Positions 1-12,885 of a stretch of 64,000 bases of DNA are shown piece after piece. The stretch is taken from NCBI RefSeq assembly GCF_051106095.1, contig NC_135789.1:22067764-22131763 (forward strand). Reading direction: 5' to 3'. The notes beneath the pieces are model-generated. The model saw only the letters and a program-made list of their open reading frames with translations, ran no database searches and was not told where the DNA came from. A program made the position numbers and the translations under genes. The stretch's first letter is position 1; each line of letters opens with the position of its first letter. Source of the stretch: Pogona vitticeps (Eukaryota > Chordata > Lepidosauria > Squamata > Agamidae).

Positions 1-407
1 GTCAGCCAGGCAGCTAGAATCTGCTTTAAAGGTTTTAGATTACACTTGGAGAGGGGAAATCTTTCAGCCTTGACGAGCCACGAAATTTCAGAGGAACTTC
101 CATGTTCGGAAGCAGTCTACCTCCAAGAATCATTCATCGGAGATATAGAACGGAGGAGGGCCCTGCTCAGCTGCCAGGCCAGGTTTGAAGTACTCCAAGA
201 AGTGTATAAACTATAGCCATTCCAAGTGCTGTTGGATCACATCTCCCATCAGGCTTAGCACCACATAGCCCATGGTGAGGGAATCTGAGAGTCGTAAAAC
301 AGCATCTTGAAGCTGTTTAACTAGGGACTCTGTGAGTAATCTCTCCTTAGTATTCCACTGACCGGGTTTAGTGAATGATTACTAGGTTCTGCTGGTAATT
401 TTTAGAA

Positions 408-672
408 TAATGGGCTCAAGCACCAGAAAGACAGATATAGGCTGAATAGCAAGAAAAAAATTCTTAACTATTAGAGCAGTACAACAACGGAACCAAGAAT
501 GGTGGGAAGTGTTGAGCTCTCCAACTTGGGAGACCTTCAAGAGAAAATTGGACCACCCCGTCAGATATAATTCAATTTAGATTCCTGCCTTGAGCAGGGG
601 GGTTGGACTTGATGGCCTTCGAGGCCCCTTCCCACTCCATAATTTTATGAATTCTTCTATGATTCTAAGCCA
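408..672 (+). mobile_element. CR1 LINE, 3'-end fragment
   Basis: The segment matches the C-terminal and 3'-end pattern repeated elsewhere in the window (8.2-8.8, 32.1-32.4 and 35.5-35.9 kb): a 'gggctcaag' block, then 'ttagagcagtac', then 'ttcaagagaaaa', and finally the 'ttggacttgatggcc' tail and a short 'gattcta' repeat. This is the usual 3' terminus of CR1 elements in reptiles. It is 5'-truncated and non-coding. Confidence 0.8.
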
Positions 673-2797
673 GGACCATTCACTGGTATCAAATGGCTAT
701 AATTGCACAGTGTAAATACCTTGTGGGGGAAAACAGACAGGGGGATTTAGAACACTCCTAGCTGGTACAGCAAAACCACGAGCCGCTTCTTTATCCGAAC
801 AACGCACGTTTTATCCCAGCATAACAGCTCTGAAGTTTGGCAAAGTGGTGGCGATTTTAAAAAAACAAGCCCGCCAAGATTCACAAGGGATTTGGTTTGC
901 AAAGGCAGCATTTTTTGAAATGTTTAGATGGGATCCCAGGAAATGGCAGGGTAGCACTGGGCATGATTGTATGTTGCGATGGATCAGGGCAAGCGAGGGT
1001 GTGTCCCTTTGTTCTATGGCCACCGAATTTCGCTCACCCGACTTTTGCATTGGTAATTTTGATGCCCGGTGCAGCTCAAAGGGAAGGAGAGGGTCCGTGT
1101 GGAAGCAAATTTCAAGCTGCTGCCATGCGGGGTGTGGCGGGGCAGGGGGGCAAGACCTACAATAAAACTCCTCAGATTTCCAGAAGAATAAAGCACCTCG
1201 CACTGACTATGATGATGCTAAAGCGGGGAATGCCACCAAGGGATTCCTTAGCTTTAAATATCTCTACACCCCTTGGCCCAGATCGGAAATCTGTGGCTTA
1301 AAAACAGGATTTTTCAAAACCAGATTTTTTCCCCCTAGACTCAAAAAACCCTTTCAGGTACCTATTCAGGTGAATACCAGATGCCAAGAATATTTCACAC
1401 TTCTTAATTTCGCCCTTTTAAAAGGGCATTGTCTCATTTGCTTGGCCTTATCCTGAAACTGAGTCTCTCTCCAACACTGCCACCCCCCAAGCCTGTTCAC
1501 AATCATTTTAAAGCTTCTGCAGTCCGTGCTGGCGGCTCATGCAGAAATTTAAAATAATAATAATAATGCATCCCTTTCTCCTGTTTTTTCCCCCTCGGTT
1601 TTTCAGATGCTTTATTGCTCAACATTCCACAGCAAAAAAAAAAAAGAATGAACTTTTTAAAATCCTCGAATATTTATTGGCCTGCCTTACCGGAGGGTTG
1701 CAAGGAAATGAATGACAGCTGAGTTTGTTTTCCCTTAACGTCAGATAGTTGAGATAGATAAGATAGATATGAGTGACTCAGTGCTTTGAAAATTCAGAAG
1801 CGCTCATTTCAGCTGTCCTTTGGGTTAAAAAGAACTGAACCAATGAGGAGAGACAGGAGCTAGAGTGAGATTGGAGCTTTTGCCCTGGAATCAAACCTGT
1901 TTTCCCTCCCTGTCGAGGGACTGACATGAATTAAAAACAGGATATAAACACCGTTTTAGATAGCAGAGTGACCAGGGAGTGTGGGTGGGTGTGTATATAA
2001 GTGAAATATGCACCAGTATGGACACTATGATATATCACTTGGTATGCAGAAAGGTCTGGTTTAGCTAGGTTACAGCCATATAAAGGAGCAGGCAATGCCT
2101 CACAAAAACTTACGCCCATCAAAATATGCCCATCAAACATCTAAACCCCTCATCTAAAATCAGGGTTGACTACAATAAAACCATGATACTTAAAGCTGGC
2201 TTTTCCACCTTCACAGGAGTATTTATGAACCGCTTTGCTTCCTTCTTCAGTTCTTTCAAACATACCATACACACAACATAATATACACCACACAGGTGGC
2301 AACACCCACTGTATTTTATGCAGTCCACAAAATGGACATTGGATTGGACTTGACAGCCGATGTCTGCATCAGTAGGGGATTTCTCTCTCTCAACATGCAT
2401 CGAAAACTAAAAATGGTCTGTGCTTTTCAAACACAGCAGGGTTTGAAATACAAAATGTTTTCAGCAGCCCCAGGGGTGTGTGGTCTTTGCTGCAACAACT
2501 AACACGACATGTCCTCTGTCAAAAGGTCCCCCTTCTCCAGCCCTTTTCTGATGTGCGGGACTTCCATTTCCCATTATCCCCAGTCCTTGAGGGTTAATCG
2601 CCTTTCTGCCTGGGGATAATGGCAGCTGGGGTCCCACCAGAAGCCCAACACAGCCCTGTGTTTTCCAGGCTGTTGATATGATTGATCTCACCATTGTATT
2701 TCTCAAACAGAGAAATGGGCGCCCGACCGTAGCATTCCAGTCTGGTTTTGCAAATCCACTCCTAGAGCAAAATCTAGCAAAAATCAAATTTCAGTTA

Positions 2798-3024
<227 letters not shown>

Positions 3025-3984
3025 CCATTCCTCTTCTTATCCAGCTAAAATACGAGGTTATCATTTATCATGCCTAGGCTGGCCTTTTAATCCCAGGTGA
3101 GCACAGAGTAGCAATTTACTGAAAAATCAAGCTGCAATTAAGGGTGTTTTTTTTAAACTGTCTTTTTTTTTTTTGCTCCATGGCATTGAACAAAAGCTAT
3201 GTCAAATCTATTTTTCAAAGAGGGGGAAAGAACCCTGCCAGTTTTTGCTGATGCAGGCGAAGAATAAATTGTCCCTTGCAGAATTTATTGTGATTTAAAA
3301 TCCGGCAAGCCCTGTTAGGAACAGATCTGGACATCTGGGGACAAGGGTGAGGTGGGGGGGAGACAAGCCACAGCCTGGGTTCACAACTGGATAGTCAGGC
3401 AAAAATACATGTGTACATACACACGCAAGAAGGGAATATCTCTCCTCCCCCCCCCATTTCCTCAATAAGACCATGATTTCATATTGCACTAAACCGGAAT
3501 GGGCAAAGTTGTGTCTAGAAATCCACTTCTGGTTTTCACACATGGGCCTTTTTTTTTTTTTTTTTTTTTTTTGGCTGATGTGCGTGTCAATTAGTGCAGG
3601 GGAATTCCGAGTGAAAAGGCGATCTTCGCTTTCTGAGAGCTGCAGCTGACTTAGTTTTTTTCTGTCAGAAAAAGAGGCAGCCGGGGGAAGGCTGGGAGGC
3701 CACACAACCTGACAGAACAAATAAGAACCATCTGTTCAAAGAGGTGGGCGTCTGGCAGAGGCATGCCAGTGTGTCTGGACAGCAACCACAGCAGGGGCAG
3801 GCCGGAGAGAGCGGACAGTCCAGCTTCGCATGGAGACGGCAGCCAAGAAATCAGAGGGAGACAGAAACTAGGAAAAGCAGCCACAAAGGAATGAGAAACG
3901 ATTCTCATGTGGCAGGAGGTGCCACTAGAGACCAGGACCATCCACACTCTTGTATTCGCAGTCACTATGCGTGGGTGGTTGCCA

Positions 3985-4350
3985 AAGGTGGACAGTGAAG
4001 AAAGGAGAAGAACTGATTTGAAACGGGGTGCTGGAGGAAAGCTTTGCGGATACCCGGGTTGGCTAAAACAAACAAGTGGATCCTCAATCAAATCAAGCCT
4101 GAATGATCTCCGCAAAAACGTTGAAAACTGAGGCTCTCCTACTTTGGGCACCTCATGAGAAGGCAGGAGTGGAAGGAAGCAGGAAAAGAGGAAGGCCAGA
4201 TACCAGATGGATCGACTCCCTAAAGGAAGCCACAGGTTTGAGGTTGCCAGAGCTGAGCAGGGCAATGGAGGGGGTGGGGGGGAGAGATTTTGCAGGTCGC
4301 TCATCCCTGGCGTCGCCATGCGTCGGAGGCGACTTTGCACCGAACAACCA
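3985..4350 (+). mobile_element. BovB/RTE LINE 3' end
   Basis: The translation shows the typical C-terminal reading of squamate BovB: a basic GSRKRGRPDTRW stretch, then SLKEATG, then a 'cgtcggaggcgactt' end. The same signature recurs at 5.5, 6.7 and 10.9 kb (the last inverted). The copy is 5'-truncated and interrupted, so it is non-coding. It abuts the GC-rich region that precedes RASA4 exon 1. Confidence 0.7.
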
Positions 4351-4872
4351 CCAAAATATCTCTGTAACTTGATTAATTAGAAGGGGGAAACGGGGAGGAG
4401 GGGGGATTGGCCCCCTTGCGCCCAAATCTGCAGGGTGGGTCGGCTGCATGCCCGCCCGCCCGCCCGCTCCAGAGAGGGGAAAGCAAGCCCCGAAGGTCCC
4501 CAGGAAAGGAGGCGAGCGCGGGGCGGCAAAGGCGCATCCGACCCAAATCCACCTCGGCGCGTGAGTTTCCTTCCTTTCCTTCCTTCTCTGGCAGGGAACC
4601 CCCAGCCCCGGCTCGGGAGACACCCCCGGATCGCCCCAAGGGATCCCTTCGAAGGGGGGCGGGATCCTCGCACGCAAACAGGATCGCGCACCGAAAGCAA
4701 CTAACCAACCAAAAAAAAAAAAAAAAAAAAAAAAAGGGAACCGCGCACCGCTCACGCGCTGCACCAGAGACAGGGAACCGTTTCTGAGTCATCCGCTTCT
4801 TACTCCAGGGAGGGCAGGGATCGGGGCCAGAGCCTCGCGGCTCTGCTCCCTGCCGGCTGTTCCCAAACTTAC

Positions 4873-4937
4873 ATGTCTTTGGCGGGCAGGTTTTTCCCTT
4901 CCACGATGCGAATGAACAAGGAACTCCTTTGCGCCAT
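4873..4937 (-). CDS. RASA4: RASA4 first coding exon (Ras GTPase-activating protein 4 / CAPRI)
   Basis: The exon reads MAQRSSLFIRIVEGKNLPAK and then Asp plus two bases of the next codon, ending at a GTAAGT donor (4872 downward). This is the first beta strand of the N-terminal C2 domain. It resembles the start of mammalian RASA4 (MAKRSSLYIRIVEGKNLPAK) more than its relative RASAL1. The family carries tandem C2 domains, a RasGAP domain and a PH/Btk module, and turns off Ras at the plasma membrane after calcium signals. Only this 65-bp exon is in the window and the rest lies to the left. The start codon sits in a GC-rich promoter region. Neighbourhood with POLR2J and LRWD1 supports the assignment. 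RASAL1 is the alternative, judged less likely on sequence and synteny. Confidence 0.85.
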
Positions 4938-5350
4938 CCTTACGCCGGGATCGCGCGGAAAAAGGGCTCCGGCGTCAGTGGGAGGGCGGGCATCGCCGGC
5001 TTCCCAATGGGATCGCCTCTAACTAGGAGGAAACTGGAGGGAAAAAGGCCACCAGGAGCAAAAAAACAAATCCCCGCCTTCGGGTACCCAGCCAGGAGGG
5101 ACAAAAGCCAGACGCGCGGTTTGCCCGCCCGGCGGCCGACGCGTCGCGCCTTTTAAAGGTTTCCCAGGGCCTGGGAGTTTCCAGGCTGGCCAATCAACAA
5201 GCCGGAGGGAAGGGACGGGGCGTGGCCGAGGGGGGCAGCTCCGGCCCCGATTGGCCCAACGGCTTGCCAGCAGGCAACAGTTAAGACTTTTAACTCTCCC
5301 AGATGTTGAAGGCTTTGAAAAGCAGCGGCCGCGGAAGGCGAAGGGAGAGG
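4938..5350 (-). promoter_or_regulatory. RASA4 promoter and 5' CpG-rich region
   Basis: GC- and CpG-rich DNA extends from about 4.4 to 5.4 kb around the RASA4 start. Upstream of the ATG on the minus strand there is a TATA-like CCTTTTAAAGG palindrome at 5149-5159, CCAAT/ATTGG boxes at 5190-5194 and 5250-5254, and a GC box (GGGGCGTGG) near 5217-5225. Spacing suits a start site roughly 100-200 bp upstream of the ATG. No transcript evidence is available, so the exact start is not fixed. Confidence 0.6.
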
Positions 5351-5455
5351 AAGAAAGAAGCAAGGGGGTAGGACTATGGAAGGGGAAGAAGGGAAAACGG
5401 GGCGCCCTAGGAAGACCGGAAAGAGCTGTGGAGACTGTCAGATTTGCAAGATGTC

Positions 5456-5612
5456 TGGGAAAACGCGAAAAATGCCAAAAGAGCGAGGAAAAGTGGCCAG
5501 CAGTAGGAGAAGAGGAGAAGAGGTGAGATGGCTGGACTCGGTAAAGGAAGCCACTGCCACGAATTGGCAAGATCTGAGCAGAGCTGTTAAGGACAGGGCC
5601 GCCCGCAAGCCG
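5456..5612 (+). mobile_element. BovB/RTE LINE 3' fragment
   Basis: A run reading GEEVRWLDSVKEATA followed by 'aagatctgagcagagctg' aligns with the 3' coding part of the BovB copies at 4.1 and 6.7 kb. It is a short degraded piece at the outer edge of the RASA4 promoter region. Confidence 0.6.
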
Positions 5613-6611
5613 CTCAATTCAGAGAGCTGCGTTTACTTAGAAGGATCCGACAGGCAAACAGCAACAAATGGAAGAGCTTCATCGCCGTCGTCTTGGCAAC
5701 AAAGACACAGAAGTTCATCAAGGTTCCCCACCTGTTCAACAAAATAGAAATGGAAAGGAGATGGGTTCCTTCCAGCTCTATGATGAGGAAGAGGATGATG
5801 GTGGTGGTGGTTGAGGTTTGGAAGGAATTCTGTGTTGGAACTAGAAACACCAGTTTCCTGTGTAAGGGAAAAGCAAGCCCATGAACATCATCCATACTGT
5901 GGTAGGGACGTGAAAGCCAGGCAGGGGAAAAAAGTCCCAAAATCTAAATTCCATGATCAGGACGATGGGTTTATGAGTGCCAAATATCTCTTTGGGAGTG
6001 GAGGGGTCGAGTTTCAGCACCACGGAGAGCTCAGCTGAAACCTGGAGTCACTGTTTCCACACGTGCACACAACCGCCTGGAAACCAGAGTCACCGGCCTC
6101 AGAGTGTTAAGCTGGTCTCTCTCTCTCTCTCTCTCTGTGGTCCTGGAACACAATTTGGATTTCGATTATGAATGCCAAACTGGCGCTGGTCGGCAAGCCT
6201 ACTTGGAAGAGCGATGCCCCCTTTGTGCTACTGAGAGGCAGATTAGTAGATCTGGACCTTATTTGCAAGGCTTAATGGTCACCCACCCACCCCCGGTTTT
6301 GCAGCCTCTTCAGCCTATGAACAAGCACACAAAAGCAAATCCCGGGATTAGAGGGCGGCACGGATTCTCTCATTACTCACAGCTTAGTCTCCTCGAGGGA
6401 CGGATGCTCCAGCCAGCTGTTGGGTTGCATAAGAGCGCCGCCCCACTGTGGGCAAGGGGGGACCCGGAAGCCCCAGGAGCCCCCCTTCGGCAACCCCAAG
6501 GAGCACGGGCAGCGACGCCTTTCACCTACCGGGGCTCCTGGGCTTTTTGGCAGCTGCTTGACCCTCAGGAGGATGGCCTTTCCAGCACCGCTTACGGCTC
6601 TGAAGCATCAT

Positions 6612-6892
6612 CCTAATGGGAACCGAAAGACACTCCGTTGAAGCCAAGGCTTCAATCAAACTTCGATCAAACCATGGGAGGACAGGATTCTCTGGAAAAG
6701 AACGTAACTCTGGGAAAGGCGGGAGGAAAAGAGGAAAACCCAATACAAGACGGACTGACTTCTTAAAGGAAGCCACAGGCTTGAGTTTGCAAAAGCTGAG
6801 CAGGGCTGTTGAGGACGACAGGGCCTTTTGGCTCATTCACGGGGTCACCATGAGTCGGAGGCAACTTCACAGCACACAACAATCATAAAACA
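6612..6892 (+). mobile_element. BovB/RTE LINE 3' end
   Basis: The segment has the basic GKGGRKRGKPNTRR block, FLKEATG, and a terminal 'catgagtcggaggcaactt' followed by 'cacaacaatcata'. That is the recognisable squamate BovB C-terminus and tail. It is strongly 5'-truncated. Confidence 0.75.
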
Positions 6893-8180
6893 GACACAGA
6901 ATCTAAAGGAGTGAGGGTTTGGGCTGTCCGGAAGGGGGGGGTTTGATTTATTTAATTAATTAATTGAGTGATTCGTTTTTGTTTTTTGTTTTTTAAAGCA
7001 GTTCAAGAACCTTTTCCCCAGAGCCTGGAATTGCTGACTTTTAAAAGATCATGGTTTTCATGAACCTCCCCAGGCAGCAGCGCCTGTCAGAAGGGTGGGT
7101 TGCCCAAATCATATATGGATTCAGAACCATTTCTTACCCTCTTTCGCCTCCTTTATCATTCATGCTGTGGATCATGCCCTGGAAAAAAGAACCAGTCCCG
7201 TCAGCCAGTGCTTGGAAATGGCTGGCTCAAAAAAAGAGATATATTTTCTCTCTGGGGAAACTTGGTTTTGAAGATCTGTTCTTGGAAGAGATGGAAAGGC
7301 TACCACAGGGACGTTGAGCTGCCCGATGGAGCTGGCCACGTGATGGGGAAATTTCTTGACAAAGGAATGATGAGTAATGGCTCCTTCACATGAACCCACA
7401 CATAGGCCTCTGATCAGGATAGGCCCACTCCTGCAACAGAACACTAGGAACGATCATCTTGACAGTTAGATCAGTAGATTCACCTTTGCCGGAGGTGTTG
7501 GCTGGTCACCATCAAGGATGCTTTGAGATGTGGACTTCCCCCTTCAACAAGGGGTTGGGCTAGTTGACCTCAAGGGCTCCCTTTCAAAGCCACCATTCTG
7601 TGCATGGGAAAGAAAATTCCCCTCTTCCTCTTACCCCTCTCCATCAGATCATCCTGACCTGCGTAAACACGAAGAAAACCGGGGTCTCCTTGCCTGCTAC
7701 CCCATCGTGGGTACAGAACTTGTATACTGGGCTTTCCAGCTGTCAAAAATATATGTAAGCCTTAGGCCAAAATTTGTCCCAGTCTAATTTTAAAATGCTT
7801 TTATTAGCATAAACCTGTCCAACAGTAACATTTCCCAGTCCTCTTTGTATACATTCTTTTTGTCCTTTCTTGGAGGCAACACATTCAGAAGTTATTATGG
7901 CATCGTACAGAGAAACATTAAGTCCCTGGTGGGAATAATGATTTATTTGCCTCTCTTGCTCCCACACTGAAGCAACAGCGCCACCTGCTGATGACCAAAG
8001 AAAGGGCCATAGGACACATTCCAGGGCGCTTTAGGGGTGTTCAAATCCACTGGAATTGGAAATGTTTTACATCTGAAAAAAAATCGCCGCAGCTGATGAC
8101 ATCATCAGCCTTAGGCAGGGTTATTTATGGAAAAAGAGTTCAGCCATGATGTTATGATACTAGAAGCTGAATCTGTGCCA
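6893..8180. other. Intergenic, nothing recognised
   Basis: Reading both strands I find no conserved protein segment, RNA gene or clear repeat end here. Several short open frames lack similarity to anything I recognise and have no splice or promoter context. Confidence 0.5.
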
Positions 8181-8184
8181 ACAG

Positions 8185-8785
8185 GGTGATGTGGCTAACA
8201 AAAAAGGCAAAAGCTATTTTAGGCTGCAGGAACAGAATTCTAGTCTCCCAATCGTGCGAGGTGCTAGTCCCCTTCTATTTTGCACTGGTTAGGCCTCATC
8301 TGGAGTCCTGAGTCCAGTTCTGGACACCATACTTTAAGAAGGATGCCAACAAACTGGAGCGTGTTCAGAGGAGGGCAAGAAAGATGATCAGGGGACTGGA
8401 CACCCCAAGCCCTGGGAGGAAAGACCAGAAGAACTGGGCAGGTTTCGCCTGGAGAAAAGAAGAGGGAGGGGAGACAGGAGAGCCCTTTTCAAACACTTGA
8501 AAGGTAATCCTACAGAGGAGGGGCAGGATCTGTTCTCCATCATCTCAGAGTGCAGGATACGTCACAATGGGCTCAAGTGACAGGAAGCCAGATTTTGGTG
8601 GAATAACAGGAAAAACTCCCTAACTGTTAGAGCAGTACGGCGATGGAACCAACGACCTCAAGAGGTGGCAAGCGCTCCAAACCCCTCCGGAGGCCTTCAA
8701 GAGAAAACTGGACCACCCTCTGTTCATCTTTGATTCGAGGCACTTGTTAAGTCCTTCCCAACCTTATCATTTTATGATTCTATGA
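8185..8785 (+). mobile_element. CR1 LINE, about 600-bp 3' end
   Basis: The translation across frames gives the CR1 reverse-transcriptase C-terminus: a 'gcctcatctggagtcctgag' block (RPHLES), then the FKKDANKLERVQRRA region, then the RICSPSSQ-like region, and the usual 'cattttatgattctatgat' tail. Several interruptions make it non-coding. It is the longest of the forward CR1 copies in the window. Confidence 0.9.
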
Positions 8786-9776
8786 TATCAGAGTGGAGGC
8801 GGAAAACCCAGTCCATGGAGCTTCGCAGTTCTGTGGGGTTTAAAAACCAACTCCCAGGCCAAGACACTAACCATTGTACCACATGGCCTTTCCTCGTGGG
8901 AGTGGAGGGAAGGGGCGATTTTGGCATCAGTGATGTCTATGTGATTTGGCTGGGATTAAACTCTTCCCCCACGCTGTTACACACATATTGTTTACCCTCA
9001 CCCGTCTGTTCTCCTCTGGAAACCGGCGAAAGAAATACTGTATTTTAAATGAGCCACTGAGGGAGGAACCTTCAGCCCTTTCTCACCTCACGTCTCACAT
9101 GTTCCCTGATGTTTAAAAAAAAAAAAAGCACCACTGTAACTAAATTATACATAAATTCTGGAAAAGCGTTCATGCAAAAATACACAAACCCCAGCAGCTC
9201 TTGTTTTAAAAAGTAACACGCTGAATGAAACAGCCCCTTTCCTCCAACTCCATTTTAATAGGAGAGTTCTTATCATGGGTTTTAATCAAATTATATTATA
9301 ATCAAATATCTTAAAATCTGGAAAGGTTCATCAGGGAAAACAGGTAATGAGTAGTGAATACAACTGAAGTAACATGTGTTGATTTAATACATATCTATCT
9401 CATCTTTCCTCCAATGGGGCTCCATCAAGATGGCGTCCATGGCTCTACTCCTTTGGACATTATCTATACAACAACCCATGGAGGCTGGCCAGTCGAGGCA
9501 GTGAGGAGCCCACGGTTTCACGGTGAAATTTGTGACTCAGTGAAAACTGGGACTGAAAATCTCCAGATTCCGGATCCTACACTCCATCTACAATGCTCCA
9601 CTGTGTGATTAGTAGTCTGGCAGCCCACAATAGACCCTCCATGTTCAGAGGCAGTGTGTTTCAGAATAAGTGCAGCTACAGATAAAACAGTACATTGGGA
9701 GTTATTCATTTATATTTATGGGCTTCCCGGAGGCATCAATCTGATTTCTGTTGGGAAAATTTATATATATATATAT

Positions 9777-9837
9777 AATTCTTGCACAAACAGTGCAAAC
9801 TCATTAACTCACTGTCTGCCCTGTTTGTGCAAGAATT
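9777..9837. repeat. 17-bp perfect inverted repeat with 27-nt loop
   Basis: AATTCTTGCACAAACAG at 9777-9793 is exactly reverse-complementary to 9821-9837, separated by 27 bases. It sits next to a short TA run. It could be the end of a small degraded foldback element or simply a stable hairpin. No family was recognised. Confidence 0.8.
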
Positions 9838-10850
9838 AAAGAAACATCAAAGGAAGGCTTCTCAATTACTGCCCGTTTTTTTAAAAAGCCATATACAATA
9901 TGGCAGAGTTTTTAATTTTTAGGCAAATTCCTTTAGCTGTGCAGCCAAAGCGCCAGGATTCACTAAGCAGAATAGCTTCCAGTTCCCCATAGCAGCCCAT
10001 CCCTTTTTTCCCCTCATCCACTGGCACTAACAGTCTCCACAATTCACGCTGAGACACTTATAGGAGAAAGAATAAAAGTTTTTGTTACTAACTGATCAAA
10101 CAGCAAACTGAGAAAACACGGCTGGTTTCTGCAACGTAATGCACCAGACTCGGGGGTGGGGGGGGGGGGGAAGCGCTGAGCAGAGAGGTGGGGCTCTCCT
10201 TGAACTCAGAGGCAGGAGGGAACAATTGCTTAGTGCTGGGTAAATTGGCAGACACCGTGGCCCGGAAAGGTCCCTCCCAGCCAAACCTCCTGAAGTCAGC
10301 ATGCAGGGTTACAAAACCTCCGACCTACAAGGGGCTTCAGAGAACCTGTCTGGATAGCCGCTCACAGATTTCTCCTTGGTGGTGATCCAGAATGAGACCC
10401 AAGACCAAGCTTCCCCTAAATATCTAAGGGTATCATTCGGACACAATTGTTACAAGGAAAATCCATCATTAGATGACAGGTGGTTAAGCTGACGGGGGGG
10501 CAACTCAAACTATTTCATGGTCCCTGTCGAAGCCTCCTGGTGTTTTATGTCAGTGCTCATTAACAGCTTATCCTTTCTTTTCCTCTTCCGTGTCTGATGC
10601 GACCACTTTTCCATACATGCTCATCCGTACCGTTCTAAGATGGAGACAGGAGCAGGATCCGAGGGAATCAGATCCCCCAACAAAACTATGCACGGAAAGG
10701 GGCGACTTTCCCAAGCTAATTTGAGGGAATCACTTTCTAGGGTCATCAACCAGAGATGAGCCAAAGGCAGAATTTTCTCTACTCGCCGGTATCTGATGCC
10801 AGGATCGGACAGAAAGCCAGCGACAGGGAAAAGGCCTTCCCTCAACCCCG
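9838..10850. other. Intergenic, nothing recognised
   Basis: No gene, RNA or clear repeat terminus seen. A poly-G run lies near 10157-10169. Open frames are short and unsupported. Confidence 0.4.
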
Positions 10851-10854
10851 GGAC

Positions 10855-11160
10855 ACGACAGAACTTGTTGTTTTATGTGCCATCAAGTCTCATCTGACAC
10901 TGGGCAACCCCACGAATGAGCCCTCTCCAAAATATCCAATTCCCAAGAGCCGTGCTCAGATCTTGCAAACTCAGCCCTGTAGCTTCCTTAAGGAGTCAGT
11001 CCCTCTCAAATTTCCTCTTTTCCTGCTGCCTTCCCCAGCGTTATGGCCTCATCCAGAGAATCCACCCTTCTCATGAGGTGACCAAAGCAGGACAGCTTCA
11101 GTTTCATCATTTTTTTGCCTCCAAAGATAATTCAAGCTTGATTTTCCTCTAGGACCCACT
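10855..11160 (-). mobile_element. BovB/RTE 3' end, inverted
   Basis: The plus strand starts with 'tgttttatgtgccatcaagt', the reverse of the squamate BovB/Sauria-SINE tail, and continues into the reverse complement of the KEATG and GRKRG coding region ('agcttccttaaggagtcagt', 'cctcttttcctgctgcc'). It is a 5'-truncated copy in minus orientation. Confidence 0.65.
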
Positions 11161-12209
11161 TTACAGTATTTGTCTTTCGGGCAGTCTGGGCTATCGGCAA
11201 AGCTCTCTTCTGGTGCCACATTTCAAACAAATCAGGTCCCCCCGTCAGTTTTCCCACCCATACAGATAACTCAAGAGGAGCTGGTTTTGGAGAATTAGGT
11301 GCCGAAGCCTAAAACAGAGCAAGGAGTTAGGATCTGGTGCTTTGGGGGACGAAACGGTAGGGAGCACAGACCCCTGAGCAACCACAAAAGTTTGCAGCGT
11401 AAACAGGGAGAGACAAAAGGTCACCAATAAATAAATGTTCTTCTCACGCAGGACGATGGAAAAAGCCAAGCGGCGGCCTTAGCTGGTCTAAATATTTCAG
11501 CAGCAAGCAGCTACCTCACAGGGAGTATTCCTTGCTTCTCCAAACATCATTCCCCTGTTGGTATCCTATTTTTAGCTGTTTTCCTTTCTATTTTTAAACT
11601 TCTGGTCAACCACCGGTGACGTGGCTCCAGGCAGCAAACTTTGCTACCGCCAACAAGGGAAGTCAGGAGGATCTCCCCTGGTGAGTATCATTCATATTGA
11701 GATCTGGGGCATTAATCATCTCCTGGTTTGTGCAGACCGGTGACATTTCTTTGCCATGACACAACGCAGAACATTTGCCCTGCGCCCAAGATCTGAGTCA
11801 TCCCACATCCCAGAGGTCGGTTTATTCTTAAAATAAGAGGTATTTTGAATGGTGTTTTGTAGACTTCAACTTCCAGAATTGTGGCAGGGGGATTAAAATC
11901 TGCCCACCTCTGCCTGGACCCGAGCAGGATGGAAAGCTGCTTGCCCACATCCTCTCTTTTTTTACCACGTGCCTTTACAGAAGAACTCCCTTATCCATGA
12001 AATCAGTATGAAACTTGAGTCTTGGGTCTCAGTGTGATTCCCTATATAGGAGGATGCCCTTCTCCACAGGATCAGTATTAAACCTGAGTCACAGTGCCAG
12101 AACAGTGAACAGATTTCAAGCATCTGTTCACCATTCTTCTGGAATGAATGGCAACAGCACCTACACCGCATCTCCCTCTGCAAGAAATCTCTCTGATGTT
12201 AAAAATTAC

Positions 12210-12290
12210 TGTTTTTAAATTTGTAAACCTGCTCAGAGTAGACTCTTGGTCGAAACGGGTGAGATAAAAATTTAATAAATAAACAAATAC
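12210..12290 (+). mobile_element. L2-like LINE tail
   Basis: The end 'gggtgagataaaaatttaat' followed by 'aaataaacaaata' parallels the 3' tails of the L2-like copies at 20.9, 42.8 and 52.0 kb. Only the terminus is recognisable. Confidence 0.4.
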
Positions 12291-12492
12291 ATTAAACAGA
12301 AGTGGGTCTCAACGTGAATCCATATATAGCAAGAACGCCTTATCCACAGGGGATCATTTCCAAGCACTCTCCCCACACACATGATGAAAAGGTGGATGAT
12401 ATCAAATAGTTTTAATGGTGAACATGATAAATAGCATGGTTTCTATCTCCCTCTAAAGGCCAGCTCTGGTAATGACATCATAGAAATATATA

Positions 12493-12885
12493 CAGTGGTG
12501 CCCCGCATAGCGACGATAATCCGTTCCGGATAAATTGTCGCTATCTGGAAACGTCACTATACAGGGCAAAAAGCCCCATAGGAACGCATTAAACTCCGTT
12601 TAATGTGTTCCTATGGGGGATAAACTCAACGCTAAGCGGGAATCCTCCATAGGGCTGCCATTTTCGCCGCCTCGGCAAGCGAGGAATCGGCGCGAAAATG
12701 CTGCGGGTGGCCATTTTCTTGATCCAGTGGCCATTTTGGAACCGCCGATCAGTTGTTCTAAAACATCACAATGCGATGTTTACCCTATTTAAACATCACA
12801 ATGTGATCACAAAAGCGATCGCAAAAAATGCATCGCTATGCGGATTCGTCGTTAAACGGTGCGCTCGTTAAGCGAGGCACCACTG
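12493..12885. mobile_element. TA-flanked MITE, CAGTGGTGCC family
   Basis: The element opens with CAGTGGTGCCCCGC and closes with GCGAGGCACCACTG, with TA on both sides. Two more copies of the family occur at 40036-40470 and 62007-62416 with the same termini and about 400-bp length. TA target and CAGT termini place it with Tc1/mariner-pogo type DNA transposons. It carries no coding sequence. Confidence 0.85.

Noticed and set aside
811-1301. Overlapping 106-134-codon frames near 0.8-1.3 kb
   Set aside because: Frames on both strands, no recognisable domain, and a position inside RASA4 intron 1.
4153-4792. Long overlapping frames on both strands near the RASA4 start
   Set aside because: GC-rich DNA with few stop codons; no similarity or splice support, and poly-A/poly-T tracts inside.
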